From Mycogone perniciosa (lineage: Eukaryota > Ascomycota > Sordariomycetes > Hypocreales > Hypocreaceae), in contig JAOALB010000065.1 of assembly GCA_025331125.1 (NCBI GenBank), positions 202,984 to 266,983 on the forward strand: DNA of 64,000 bases, written 5' to 3'. The stretch's first letter is position 1; each line of letters starts with the position of its first letter. The notes under the pieces are model-generated. The model had not been told where the DNA came from and did no database searches. It saw only the letters and a program-made list of their open reading frames with translations. Position numbers and translations under genes: made by a program. Shown here piece after piece: positions 1-9,662 of this stretch.

Positions 1-876
1 AGCTGAGGCGGCGAGGCGAGGGCTTCGACAAGGCCAGGGACAAGGCAAGGGCTCGCTAGGGACGAGAGGGCGAATTGAAGCGTGAGCAATTGTGCGACGG
101 GAGGGAAGACGAGAAAAGGCGAACGTGAGAGGTCGGAGCGGAGGCCTGCTTGGTGGGTGAGAGAGCGGCTATGACCTCAAAAGACGGATTATCTTACATA
201 CCACTGTGTCCTTTCGAAATCCCGTGATGCTGCATGCCGAGAGGTGGCCACTTTTTAAGACGGTTCGGGCAGGACGGCGGAACAGGGCGAGGAGTGCCCC
301 CAGAGGTACATTCAGGTGCCCCTCAGGGGACTTTTCATTACATATGAGAAACACAGAGGGTTGGGGTACCTCGGCCAGGGATCCATGTATATTTTATATC
401 CTTCTGGCTCCAACAAGGGTCAGCTACCCTACCTACCTCCCTCATTTAGTGCCGCGCGCACCATAAATAGGCGCCTTAGTAGTAGTAGTAAGCCCGGGCA
501 AGACCAAATGACGGTAACGAGTTATCTGCTCCGTACGGAGTAGGGCTGCTCCGTGTTAGTAGTGCCTCCAGCTCCGTTTACCTGTGACCACGCCCCATTG
601 TCATCCTGACATACTCGTACCTACCTAATATAGGCATGCTAGGAGTTGCTTGAGCTTCGGTCTCTGGAAGTTGATTTTCCCCCTACTTCCTGCCTGTTGA
701 GTTGTGAGACACTGCAGTCTCACTTGAGATTTGGGCGGCTACATTTGTTGTCTGCCAACTCAGAGGCCCATACGAAGTACTACTGTTTGAGATTGCTAAG
801 AGGTTCATGCACGGGCTATTGCCGCAAAACGCACAGGCAGCTTGGCTTGTATTTTACAATAGAACCTCCGCAAACC
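1..876. other. Intergenic, no supported gene
   Basis: Open frames here are short, overlap on both strands and resemble no protein I know. The stretch holds one full palindrome of the dispersed CTCCGTACGGAGTA family at 529-542. It lies downstream of the minus-strand glycosylase gene, so part of it is probably that gene's 3' untranslated region. Confidence 0.6.
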
Positions 877-2451
877 TCATTTTATCTCGTCCAAGTCCTC
901 CTTTGGCTCATCCAGGATTCTCAACGCCCCCGTATCATCATACTCAACCCTCCCTTCGTTCACTGCCCTGCGCAGTTCTTCTCGCAATACGGCGCGTTCA
1001 CCTGTAGCTGGATCCCATTCCCAGCCTTCGCGCATCCACATCCATCGCAAGCACGCCCGCAGCTCCTTGTCGTCTGGCCGAACTCTCATCCACTCTGGCT
1101 GAAACTCAGGTTCTCTGCCTTTTCCGTTCCAGTCTTCTGCGCGGCCGAGCAACTCATCACGACAAAAGATGCGCCAGCTGTCGATGGCGTACTTGCCTTG
1201 GGTCATGTGTCCGATTTCCCATGTCTCTAGATCTTGACCACCTTTCTCTGGAGCAAGAGGGACCACCTCATGTCCGTCAGAGCTGCTATCAGGGCCCCTC
1301 GGTGATGGACTGATGTCCCGCCTGTCGTAGTTCCTGACCCTATACCGTATACCTGCCGTCGGCGGTTGTTCCAGGAATGCTCTCGCGTATTTTTGAATGT
1401 ATGCAACCCGGACATTGCATAGTCCCAGATGCCGTATCATATCCAAGAGCCCATCCTCGTTACTTGGATCAAGCATGTGAGAAGGCGTGGGAAACCGGTC
1501 CTTCACCTTGTAGAAGACCGGTAGAGCAAGCTGTCCGTTCGTCTTGATGAGGAATGTAATAGCAATGAGTAGCCAAAAAGGCTCGTGAGCCATCTTCTCT
1601 TGTACAATACCAAAAGATGGCGAAGTAAGGGGGGGGAACGGGATGCACGACACTGTGCCCGGTGGTGGCCGTTTCTTGAGAGATCCGTTCTTTGCGGGCG
1701 CTTGTTGTAAGAAGTATGAAGATTCAGCCGAATGTTTCTTTCGCACCATTGGCTCTGTTCCGAAGCCATAGCATCCATCGCTTCGACTACAGGCCCGGAG
1801 GCCGGGGCAACCAATCGGCAACACTCTTGAAGGTTGTACATTGACGTGGTCTTTGGTGGTGGTTGTAAACGCATATGGTGTAATCGCTTCTTGATGACGG
1901 GCCGAGACAGACTGGTTAGAGGAGGGAAATTGGGCAAAGTCAGGTATTCTAATGCATCTCATATTTTCGCTTCTCTCTTGGATTGAGGACTCATCAGACC
2001 AATAATGGGATGTTGTCCCTGACCATGCGTTCTTGGCTCGCGGTATATGCACAGTTTCGTCTTTGTTATGTTGCTGTTCAAGTAATGAGGGTGGTAAGAT
2101 TTCAGGGTCTCTTTCCAGCTCCTTAGCAACAGCAATAAGGCGATCGGTTTCTTCCCAGGGCCCAGGTAACAACGGGGTGTCATTCGGGCCGTTGAATATT
2201 TCCCACACATAAGTGAGAACGTCACTTCCTTCGAGGCTACTTGGATTATGATCTCGGGTGTGTTGAATAGATCTCGCGCAAGAAATCCACCAGTGCCAAT
2301 CTTCGGCGCCACCCGTGAGACTCTGGTGGAAGAGCCATCGTGCCTCTTCTTCTGGTGCAGTGCGTGACTCGAGTATAGTGGCCAGGAATTCTCGAGAGTC
2401 TTCCCAGACGTCAAAAACAGAAAGGACATTATGTCCGAAACGGGTCGTCAT
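877..2451 (-). CDS. MBD4-like HhH-GPD DNA glycosylase
   Basis: Single open frame of 524 aa starting at an ATG. Residues from about 295 to 475 resemble the C-terminal glycosylase domain of animal MBD4: a helix with FLIKTNGQLALPVF, then LGLCNVRVAYIQKYA, then GKYAIDSWRIFCRD (the segment around the helix-hairpin-helix), and finally VRPDDKELRACLRWMW. The second Asp of that last motif (Asp461) aligns with the catalytic Asp of MBD4. Family members remove thymine or uracil mispaired with guanine, so a role in base-excision repair of deaminated (methyl)cytosine in the nucleus is likely. No methyl-CpG-binding domain is visible. The first about 290 residues are mostly polar and low in recognisable structure, apart from a Trp-rich start (residues 10-75) I cannot assign. 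A 45-residue Ser/Pro/Gly-rich insertion lies between the DNA-binding helices. Confident about the superfamily, less so about substrate. Confidence 0.8.
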   Translation of the reverse strand: MTTRFGHNVLSVFDVWEDSREFLATILESRTAPEEEARWLFHQSLTGGAEDWHWWISCARSIQHTRDHNPSSLEGSDVLTYVWEIFNGPNDTPLLPGPWEETDRLIAVAKELERDPEILPPSLLEQQHNKDETVHIPRAKNAWSGTTSHYWSDESSIQERSENMRCIRIPDFAQFPSSNQSVSARHQEAITPYAFTTTTKDHVNVQPSRVLPIGCPGLRACSRSDGCYGFGTEPMVRKKHSAESSYFLQQAPAKNGSLKKRPPPGTVSCIPFPPLTSPSFGIVQEKMAHEPFWLLIAITFLIKTNGQLALPVFYKVKDRFPTPSHMLDPSNEDGLLDMIRHLGLCNVRVAYIQKYARAFLEQPPTAGIRYRVRNYDRRDISPSPRGPDSSSDGHEVVPLAPEKGGQDLETWEIGHMTQGKYAIDSWRIFCRDELLGRAEDWNGKGREPEFQPEWMRVRPDDKELRACLRWMWMREGWEWDPATGERAVLREELRRAVNEGRVEYDDTGALRILDEPKEDLDEIK

Positions 2452-4298
2452 ATTTGTCGGGCTGGTTCAATCCTCAGATCACAGCCAAGAGTCCGTTGAT
2501 ATAAGTGCGACGAAGTGATAGGTCATGACGATTGCATTGCTATACCGTCGATGTACTTCATAGTGAGTTTGGTGAAGAGGGAAGGGCGCAAGTAGCAAAG
2601 ATGCACGAAAATCACGGGGGGGGTTTCTGTGGCTCAGTTCCATTGTTGGAAGATATTCACATTGAGGATCGTCTCACCTTCAACTCAGTCTCGGCAGCAC
2701 CAGTTGACGGACATGTATAAAATAAAATTCACATAAAATTAACACCAACCCTATATGATATAAAACAAAAACATGGACCGGAAGGCAAGAAAATGACGGC
2801 GTTATAAAAACGATAGATGGTGTTCAAAAGCAACACACTGTCGGGTAGGGAGCTTCGTTCGTTGCACCATTATCACGTGAGCGCAATAGTATCTCAGCGT
2901 CTGGCCAACAGATATTCTCCGCAACTTCATATCCAATTCTTTATGTCGGTTTGTCCTGCCCGCTTTGACCACAACGACAAATTGAGGTCTTGTTTGCAAC
3001 TAGGTAGGTTTGCTTCCCAGCCAGTCGCAATTATCGTAATTGTCGTAATTATCAAAAACCATGTAAAACTGGGCTGCCCCGTAACGAAAGTTTTGAAGAT
3101 GCCAAGCCACCCCCAACCAAAAACTAATGCACTGTCCCGTGTTCCTTGCACCATTCTCAAGCCTAACACCGTGCGATTTGACACCAAGACGAGACAAGAA
3201 TGCAGCTAGCATTTTGCTGTAGTAGTGGTATTATGTTGAGCTACTGGGGCCCTGTGCAGATTTATGGAACGTTTTACTCACCTTTGACCTTGGGCACAAC
3301 GTCAAAGGTCTTGTGTGAAGTGGTCTAGGGCCTATCACGGTCAAAAGCTGGCCAACAGAAGAAGAGAAAACACCATTGATTAAAGCCCTATTTCGGACCT
3401 GTGGTCTTAGGAGAATATCTTAGCGGGGGCCAACAATGGATATGGCTGACATTCTTGATGTTTTTTGAGTTGATACTGCTCGTAGATGACTCCGGCGATC
3501 TCGCTAGCGTGCCTCCCGAGCATTCCTACCGGAACGGACAAGTGTCGATAAACGGCATCACACGGAGTGAACAAGGTGGGATTGTGGAATTGCTTGATTG
3601 GTTGGTTTGCCGATTCGTCTTCGGGTTCGTTTCTTGTCATCGTCGTCATCGCCTGATCAGATCACTGCCTGACTCAGCGCCCGCGTACGTGAATCGCATC
3701 GCCGCAGAAAGGTGGCGCGTGATGCAATTGCGTGCCTGCCCGTCACGGTTACCGTTATGAACACCCACAGCATACGGAGTACTCGTAGGCGATGTGGTCA
3801 ATCCACTTGCCAATTGAGTGTCTTCACCACCTGTACGAAGTACTCCGTATAGCAACCCCCTCTGTTCGCATCTTACAAAGTTATGAAATAGATTATTCAA
3901 TCACCAAAACCCGACATACTAGGCTCTTCTAAACGCTGAAACCACTTCTCTCACTCTCTCTCTCTCATCCTGATCGGAATAGAGAGAAAAAACGTGCCTC
4001 CATGCTTGGCTGACGCTTCGAAAACAGCAGCGCGCTACGGAAGAATAGTGCCCACTGGACAAAAGTGGGGAGCGCTAGCAGCCACTTACCATATTCACCA
4101 TCATCCGCCCGTGTCGGTCACGTGGGCTCTGCCTAATCACCGACCCACCGCAATCGCTGAATCCCTCTGGCCGTCTTTGCCTTCTTGTGCCATCCCCCGG
4201 AATCTGTTCCATCCTCTCCTTTGCAGACCCTCTCTGGCGCCGTCCTCCCGACCCTAATCGAGTCTGAAACAATCACCACCACCAGCATCCACCAAGAG
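2452..4298. other. Intergenic, shared upstream region
   Basis: Divergent promoter space between the glycosylase and the SF3b14-type gene. Open frames on both strands (for example 3401-3760) look unlike proteins. Two copies of the TACTCCGTAC-type motif sit at 3773-3787 and 3834-3850. A short CT repeat lies at about 3951-3966, and pyrimidine-rich DNA precedes the downstream start codon, as is common in fungal promoters. Confidence 0.6.
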
Positions 4299-4989
4299 AT
4301 GAGTAGTCGCGGCGGGAAACTCTCTGCCGAAGTTAATCGGTGAGTTGCGGCTTTGCGCGCACTGATCTGATCCTGATCGGTCGGTCTCGGAGACGCCTCC
4401 CCATCGTCCGAGGCCAACCCGACGTGTAATGACGAGATTTGCTGACCCATCTCGACAGAGCTCTGTTCGTCAAGAACCTGAGGTACGCTCGTCACCATAG
4501 CACCACCGCCCCCGGCGAATCGACTTTTTTTTCTTCTTCCCTTTCGTTTCGACGCCTTCTGACGCTGATTTTTCCGCAGCTACAACGTGACTCCAGAGGA
4601 GCTTTTCGACCTCTTTGGAAAGTTCGGTCCTATTCGGTATGGTCACACACCTCGTCGCCGACCACGGCCGACAACATCATACTAACTTTACGTGCAGCCA
4701 GGTCCGACAAGGTATTGCCAACAATACCAAGGGAACGGCCTTTGTGGTCTACGAGGATGTCATGGATGCCAAGCAAGCCTGTGATAAGCTCAACGGCTTT
4801 AACTTTCAGAATCGCTATCTAGTCGGTATGTGGCCACGTGCCCCGTGTATTTTTCTTCCATATCCCTGCTTGCTGACCACCCCTACAGTTCTATACCACC
4901 AGCCCGACAAGATGGCCAAGTCTAAAGAGGATCTCGAGGCTCGTCGCGAATCTTTAGCGCAGCTCAAGCAGCAACACGGCATCGATTGA
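4299..4989 (+). CDS. SF3B6: Splicing factor 3b subunit p14/SF3b14 (SF3B6) homologue
   Basis: Five exons: 4299-4339, 4459-4482, 4580-4636, 4698-4825, 4889-4989; the joined protein is 116 aa. It begins MSSRGGKLSAEVNRALFVKN and carries one RNA-recognition motif with RNP2-like LFVKNL and RNP1-like KGTAFVVYED. It ends with the lysine-rich tail KMAKSKEDLEARR typical of this family, and its length matches the human protein (about 125 aa). In the U2 snRNP SF3b complex this subunit contacts SF3B1 near the branch-point adenosine during pre-mRNA splicing in the nucleus. All four introns use GT-AG borders and are 61-119 nt. The reading phase is kept at every junction and reconstructs the continuous family pattern. 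Very high intron density for so small a gene is usual in conserved fungal spliceosome genes. Confidence 0.93.
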
Positions 4990-7887
4990 CAATCCGACCG
5001 GCCTGTAGACATCCTGCAGAAGAAGTCCCCTTCTTCGTCTGCGGGCCGGTCTTCGTCTCCCTCCTCCACGTCAACTTCGTCGGATCGCAAAACAATCCTA
5101 CGAAAGGGCAGGTCGCCGGCCAAGGAGGCTCCACGTGGGCATAATCAAGCCCGGGTCGTCCGTTTCGCAGAAGGGCTACGCACGGCTCTACCGTCGTACG
5201 GGTGACCGTGTCATCTCCTGCAGCATTCAGAGTAGCACCCACGGGAAGCATCACTTATTTTTACCTTGGCTGGCGTGTAGTATTTTTTTATGTCAGTGAT
5301 CGATCAGTCGCCGCTCACACACGAAAGAAGGGTTTGGGAAGCGGACTCGGATTGATGAAACTGGGGAATTCAAAGGTTGTTTTTTTCAGCAAGTGACGAC
5401 ACGGCAAGTCACAAATGAACTGCTTTATTCGGTATTTGGGTGGAGTCCAGCCTCACGGCGTATTTTCTAGCGAACGTCTTCCGCCTCCCGAGGCCTTACC
5501 AGAGAAATCAACAGCATGTCTCACTGTGCACTATAATTTGACATTCGACCTTTCGGAACACGCGAGGGTTTTTCGAGTCAATCGTGATATTAGTATGTTT
5601 GTTTACGTATCAGGACCGTGGTCGAGGTAACAGACTCGTGTGGGTACTATGATGGGCTTTACTGTGAGGATGACTGGCAAAGCAGTCTCGATAGATGATG
5701 TTCTACTCTCCTTGCACCTCCAAGCACAACTGTCTCTTTTAGACAAATATCACAGAATTAATGACGTGAGATGTGCCTGACCAATTGGTGTTCATGTCCT
5801 ATGGGAACATACCTCCCAAAGAGCCTCAACTCAGACAAGGCGAGTGTTGATCGTGTGAGGCGGCATGACACCTCTCAGAGATTAAACAAAGCAAAGAGGC
5901 GACTTGCGTCCTTAGCATCCGGTGAACGAATCGGGATGGAGGTGCATCATTCTTGGGCAACATCGCCCGCCTTGGGGCCCAATGTATTGAGCAGGCGACG
6001 AGAGGAATCATGGCAACTTCCTATCCCCTATCTCCCGTATTCGCTCATGCTGTCTTGGCCCGATAAAGTGTACACCCCCAGTACCTTGATGAAGTCGTCG
6101 GAAAGCTGTGGCAGACAGGTAAACGAGGTATCGATCGCGTACTGGATGTCACTTGACGAGGATCGCATGCGGACGGCTCTTATAAACGGAACAGGCGACT
6201 CTGCGTTGTCAGGACCCAGCGAGGCATTGCTGGCATCATCACTAGTTCGTCATCGATGGGCTGTCAAAGACAAAATAGTAGTAGACGAAGACCACCTCTG
6301 CGGGCATCACGACCAGGTCGCGGAGGTTCCGTACTGCATTGGAGAGAGGAAGGGGACGAAAAAAAAAAAGCCTTGCGAGGCTGTTAATGGAGCCGCGGTG
6401 CCATTTGAGATCGTTCGCGAATCATACGGACGGGAAGAAATAGGGGAAGTCTCAGAACGGCGAGGTTTCGAGAGAAGCATCCAACGGGCCGCAGAAACGG
6501 CCGCTTCTCGCTGAGGGCAGTGTCATGTGTGAGTTGAGAGAACGAACAAAGCGGCCTATCAGGAGTCAGACGATGGACACTGTGGTCGCAGAAACGGCCG
6601 GGCGGGCGGGCCTTAGCGGCCTGTTGGTTCGGCCCTTCAGAGGCTGCGGCGGTGCAAAGTTTGCGCTGCAGAGAGACGATTTGGCCCTGAAAGGAGCCTT
6701 CAGCACTCTGCTTTGGTGCGCTGGAGGTGTGAAGATACAGTGGGTTGCAGTGAGGTCAATACTTTTTCCTGTGGCGCAGCGCTGGTTGGAGTCGCGTCTA
6801 TCCCACCTATCTATCCCCTTTCATCCATTTTGCAGCAAACCAACATACGAATTGGGCCCTGTTTCGTCTCCCCCGGCCGTATCTACAGCAAGGAAGCGGA
6901 CTGACGTGAGGACCCAGCAATATGGAAGGTACCCAGAGCAGCCTCCATGGCCTCATCGCAAGGTCGGCGGCATTGAAGATACTACCAAAGCCAGAGACTT
7001 AGAACTACCCGCTCAGAGGTCTTCGATTTGGCCTGGCTGGGACATTTAATGATGCGATTTTTAGATCTTTAGGGTCTGCGAGGCTGAAGATTGATTCTAG
7101 CATAGTTACGACTCCTCCGGATGAGGCTACGCCGTCTTCTCAGTGGTTGCATCCCCCGGTACACCAAGCACGCTCCGGAGCACAACTTCTACCAATCCCG
7201 GATAGCACATAGCTGGGCTCTCTGCATAGCTCGCTTGTTTCGGAGTCGCCTACATGCCAAAATCCCTCGCGCTTCTTGGTTAAAACAGTTTCAGTGCAGC
7301 ACCGTCTCCTATGACGCGCGCAAAGTGGCAGCGCATCCTGAACAATGTCCGCCCAGACCCACTTCGCCGGCCGTGACTCCGGCCTCCCGGCATCGTGGAA
7401 CCAGCCAGCGTCCGTTCCATTCCCCTGGGATTAGGCTACGATGCCTTCACAGCCACTCTACAGGGTATCTTTTTTTGTCGTCTTCTTCTGCGCGTCCAAG
7501 CGGACGGAGAAGGTCCCTCTCAAGGGATGGGCCTTGTGGCAACAAGCGTGTGTAAGTGCCGGGTGGGATGTATCCTCCTGCTGCTGCTGTCTCTCCCCAT
7601 TGGCCCTCTGGTGAGGGTGCGTTTCTATCTGGGGTGCTGTCTAAGTCTCCTAATGGCCTAATCTTTGGTATGTCATTTCCTGCATGTGAGTTCTTGCCCC
7701 GGCAGGCTATGGCCATTGGCCCATCAATCGTTCGTACTCTTGGTATCTTCTCTGCAGGTATAATTCTCTTCGCTTCTTGTCACCATTGTTCTATAAAGCT
7801 ACTTGTCACACCCCTCTTCGTTTCTCCCTTCAACCAAATCACACACACTACCTATCAAACACTTCTTCCTTCTTTTACATTGATCCA
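4990..7887. other. Intergenic, 2.9 kb with one exon-like block
   Basis: Long plus-strand open frames (5771-6514 and 6525-7049) are present, but their composition does not look like protein. On the minus strand a stretch at 6085-6241 is open between a possible AG acceptor and a GT donor and reads more protein-like; see findings. A 13-bp sequence GCAGAAACGGCCG occurs twice, at 6491-6503 and 6588-6600. The last 150 bases before 7888 are CT-rich, fitting a promoter and leader of the downstream gene. Confidence 0.5.
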
Positions 7888-9300
7888 ATGTCTGCCCCGA
7901 TCGCTACCTTCAGCAAACTCACCCTCGAGGAGATGCCCCCAACTGCAGGCTTCAACTCTTGCGCCCACTCACAGGCGGGTTCGAGCCAGCAATACCCCAT
8001 CGAGGACTCTAGTTCTGACCTGGAGTTTGATTCGGATAGTTCTGAAGGAGACGACGAGACACCCACGGTTGTCCGTTCCCCTACAAAGCTTACATACCGC
8101 ATTGATCATCTCTCAGAAAAGGCCCAAACAGCAGTCCGGGATGTCTTCAGCGAGCCTCCCAAGATTGCGCTGCAGCAGTGTCGTCTCATTAATAACACCT
8201 ATGCCTTTCAGATGACCGAGCTCGTCACGCGATCTGTTCGGATCCGCGCTGCTGATAATGGCTCTACTCGTCTGACTTGCTCCTGCGGAGAAGATGATGA
8301 GCCCTGTGAGCATCTGCTGTGGCTGCTGGACCAGCTCACGAAGCAGACGCTCTACGACCATGACCACGGCAAACCCCTAACCATGACGGAAGGGGGCTTC
8401 GCCAAGGAGATAGGAGATCCATTCAAAAGCATTGCTGAATATCACCTGGATGTTCTCGCAGATGGTCTTCACTGCCAGCTCATTGACCCAGAAGCCGTTT
8501 CCGACGAGGATTTGGTCTCCCATCGGGTTCGGGAGTCTCGCGAGCTTCTCTCCGCTGTGTACGCCATGTCACCAGAGGAGTTTCGCCCGGATCTATTCAA
8601 CCACCCAGTCACAGGCAAGAAGATTCTCAAGCGCAACGACCTGGACTGTACTGTCCTCCGGATGCTGCTCGATAACCACCACTTCTTCCAATACTTCCTG
8701 TCCGTCTCCCGGCCTACGGATCCCATACATGATCAGTTCCGCAAGATACTCCAGCGAGTGGACCGCGTGCTCCGCAGTCCCGATGCATACACTTCCAGCC
8801 CTCCCAGCGGCGGCGAGGCGGATTCGTTCTCAGCGGAAACGCCTCGAAACATTGCCTGGGTAGCGAAGCACCTCCTTGGCTGCACCAAACTCATCAAGAC
8901 CGCCATATACACCCGCGACAAGCCCCTTCAACCTTTCGAAGCCATATCAGCCGCCCGCACCCTCGTGCATATCCTCGCTGCCGTGGTGTCCCGCAACCGT
9001 GACATTCGTCACCACCCGGGCACCTCGCGCATAGACCGCAACTTGTACCTGAACCTGATCGGTGATCGCGACAGGGACTTTGTCATTGCGGAGCTGGGCC
9101 TGTTGCCCGAGGCTGCGAGCCAGTTCCTGCATAATCTGGAGGCTATTTTCGATGATATCGGCATCCATGGAGCGCCGGCGTCGTATTTTGACAAGTATAA
9201 GAAGTTACTGGCCAGGTTGAGGACGCCAACTACTGGGTCTGGGTTGAAGAGGCAGGTTCAGGGACAGGGAACGTATCACAACTCCAAGAGGATGAAGTGA
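7888..9300 (+). CDS. SWIM-type zinc-finger domain protein, fungal
   Basis: Single exon, 470 aa from the ATG at 7888. The frame stays open 111 nt further upstream to another in-frame codon, but the start in TGATCCAATGTCTGCC follows a CT-rich leader and fits better. A SWIM zinc finger is visible as C131-x-C133-x6-C140-x-H142 (CSCGEDDEPCEH). An acidic Ser/Asp/Glu tract (about residues 36-60) precedes it, and about 300 helical residues without a domain I recognise follow. SWIM fingers bind DNA or proteins, and in fungi single-exon proteins of this shape are widespread but uncharacterised. The C-terminus is basic (KKLLARLRTPTTGSGLKRQ), which may serve nuclear localisation. Convergent with the kinase-like gene; the stop codons are 362 bp apart. 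The specific role is unknown. Confidence 0.8.
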   Translation: MSAPIATFSKLTLEEMPPTAGFNSCAHSQAGSSQQYPIEDSSSDLEFDSDSSEGDDETPTVVRSPTKLTYRIDHLSEKAQTAVRDVFSEPPKIALQQCRLINNTYAFQMTELVTRSVRIRAADNGSTRLTCSCGEDDEPCEHLLWLLDQLTKQTLYDHDHGKPLTMTEGGFAKEIGDPFKSIAEYHLDVLADGLHCQLIDPEAVSDEDLVSHRVRESRELLSAVYAMSPEEFRPDLFNHPVTGKKILKRNDLDCTVLRMLLDNHHFFQYFLSVSRPTDPIHDQFRKILQRVDRVLRSPDAYTSSPPSGGEADSFSAETPRNIAWVAKHLLGCTKLIKTAIYTRDKPLQPFEAISAARTLVHILAAVVSRNRDIRHHPGTSRIDRNLYLNLIGDRDRDFVIAELGLLPEAASQFLHNLEAIFDDIGIHGAPASYFDKYKKLLARLRTPTTGSGLKRQVQGQGTYHNSKRMK

Positions 9301-9319
9301 TGGATTGCTTCGAGCCTCT

Positions 9320-9357
9320 CACACACACACACACTCTCTCTCTCTCTCACACACACA
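9320..9357. repeat. Compound (CA)n(CT)n(CA)n microsatellite
   Basis: Alternating CA, then CT, then CA dinucleotides starting about 20 bases after the SWIM gene's stop codon, so probably inside its 3' untranslated region. The rest of the 362-bp gap to the convergent kinase-like gene is AT-rich and holds no open frame worth calling. Confidence 0.9.
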
Positions 9358-9662
9358 TTTCACTTTCTTCTCATACGTGCCACACAGGTGTGGCCTTTTC
9401 AAACCCACCTTTTTGTTTTGTCCAACTATTACCAGATTGTTCATTGCATCACCGCATGCATAGTTGACGAAGATATTGTAAACTCCCCCAAAGCTAGATT
9501 AACTGAGGCTTGCTCCTCTTTCACAAGAAGCGCGAGAATGAAACTACTTAGATAGCATCTGAATGAAACAGGAATTCATTTATCATAAGCTCATGTATCG
9601 TTTATACTTCTCAGTTGAAAAAAAAAACGGTGGACAGTCAGGAATGTTCATGACCTTCAAGA

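Noticed and set aside
646..1230. 194-aa plus-strand open frame
   Set aside because: It is antisense to the 3' half of the MBD4-like glycosylase frame, and its translation resembles no protein.
5771..6514. 247-aa plus-strand open frame
   Set aside because: No domain or start context; low-complexity lysine run from a poly(A) tract; composition unlike the real genes here.
6525..7049. 174-aa plus-strand open frame
   Set aside because: No recognisable pattern and no conserved-looking segment; probably chance.
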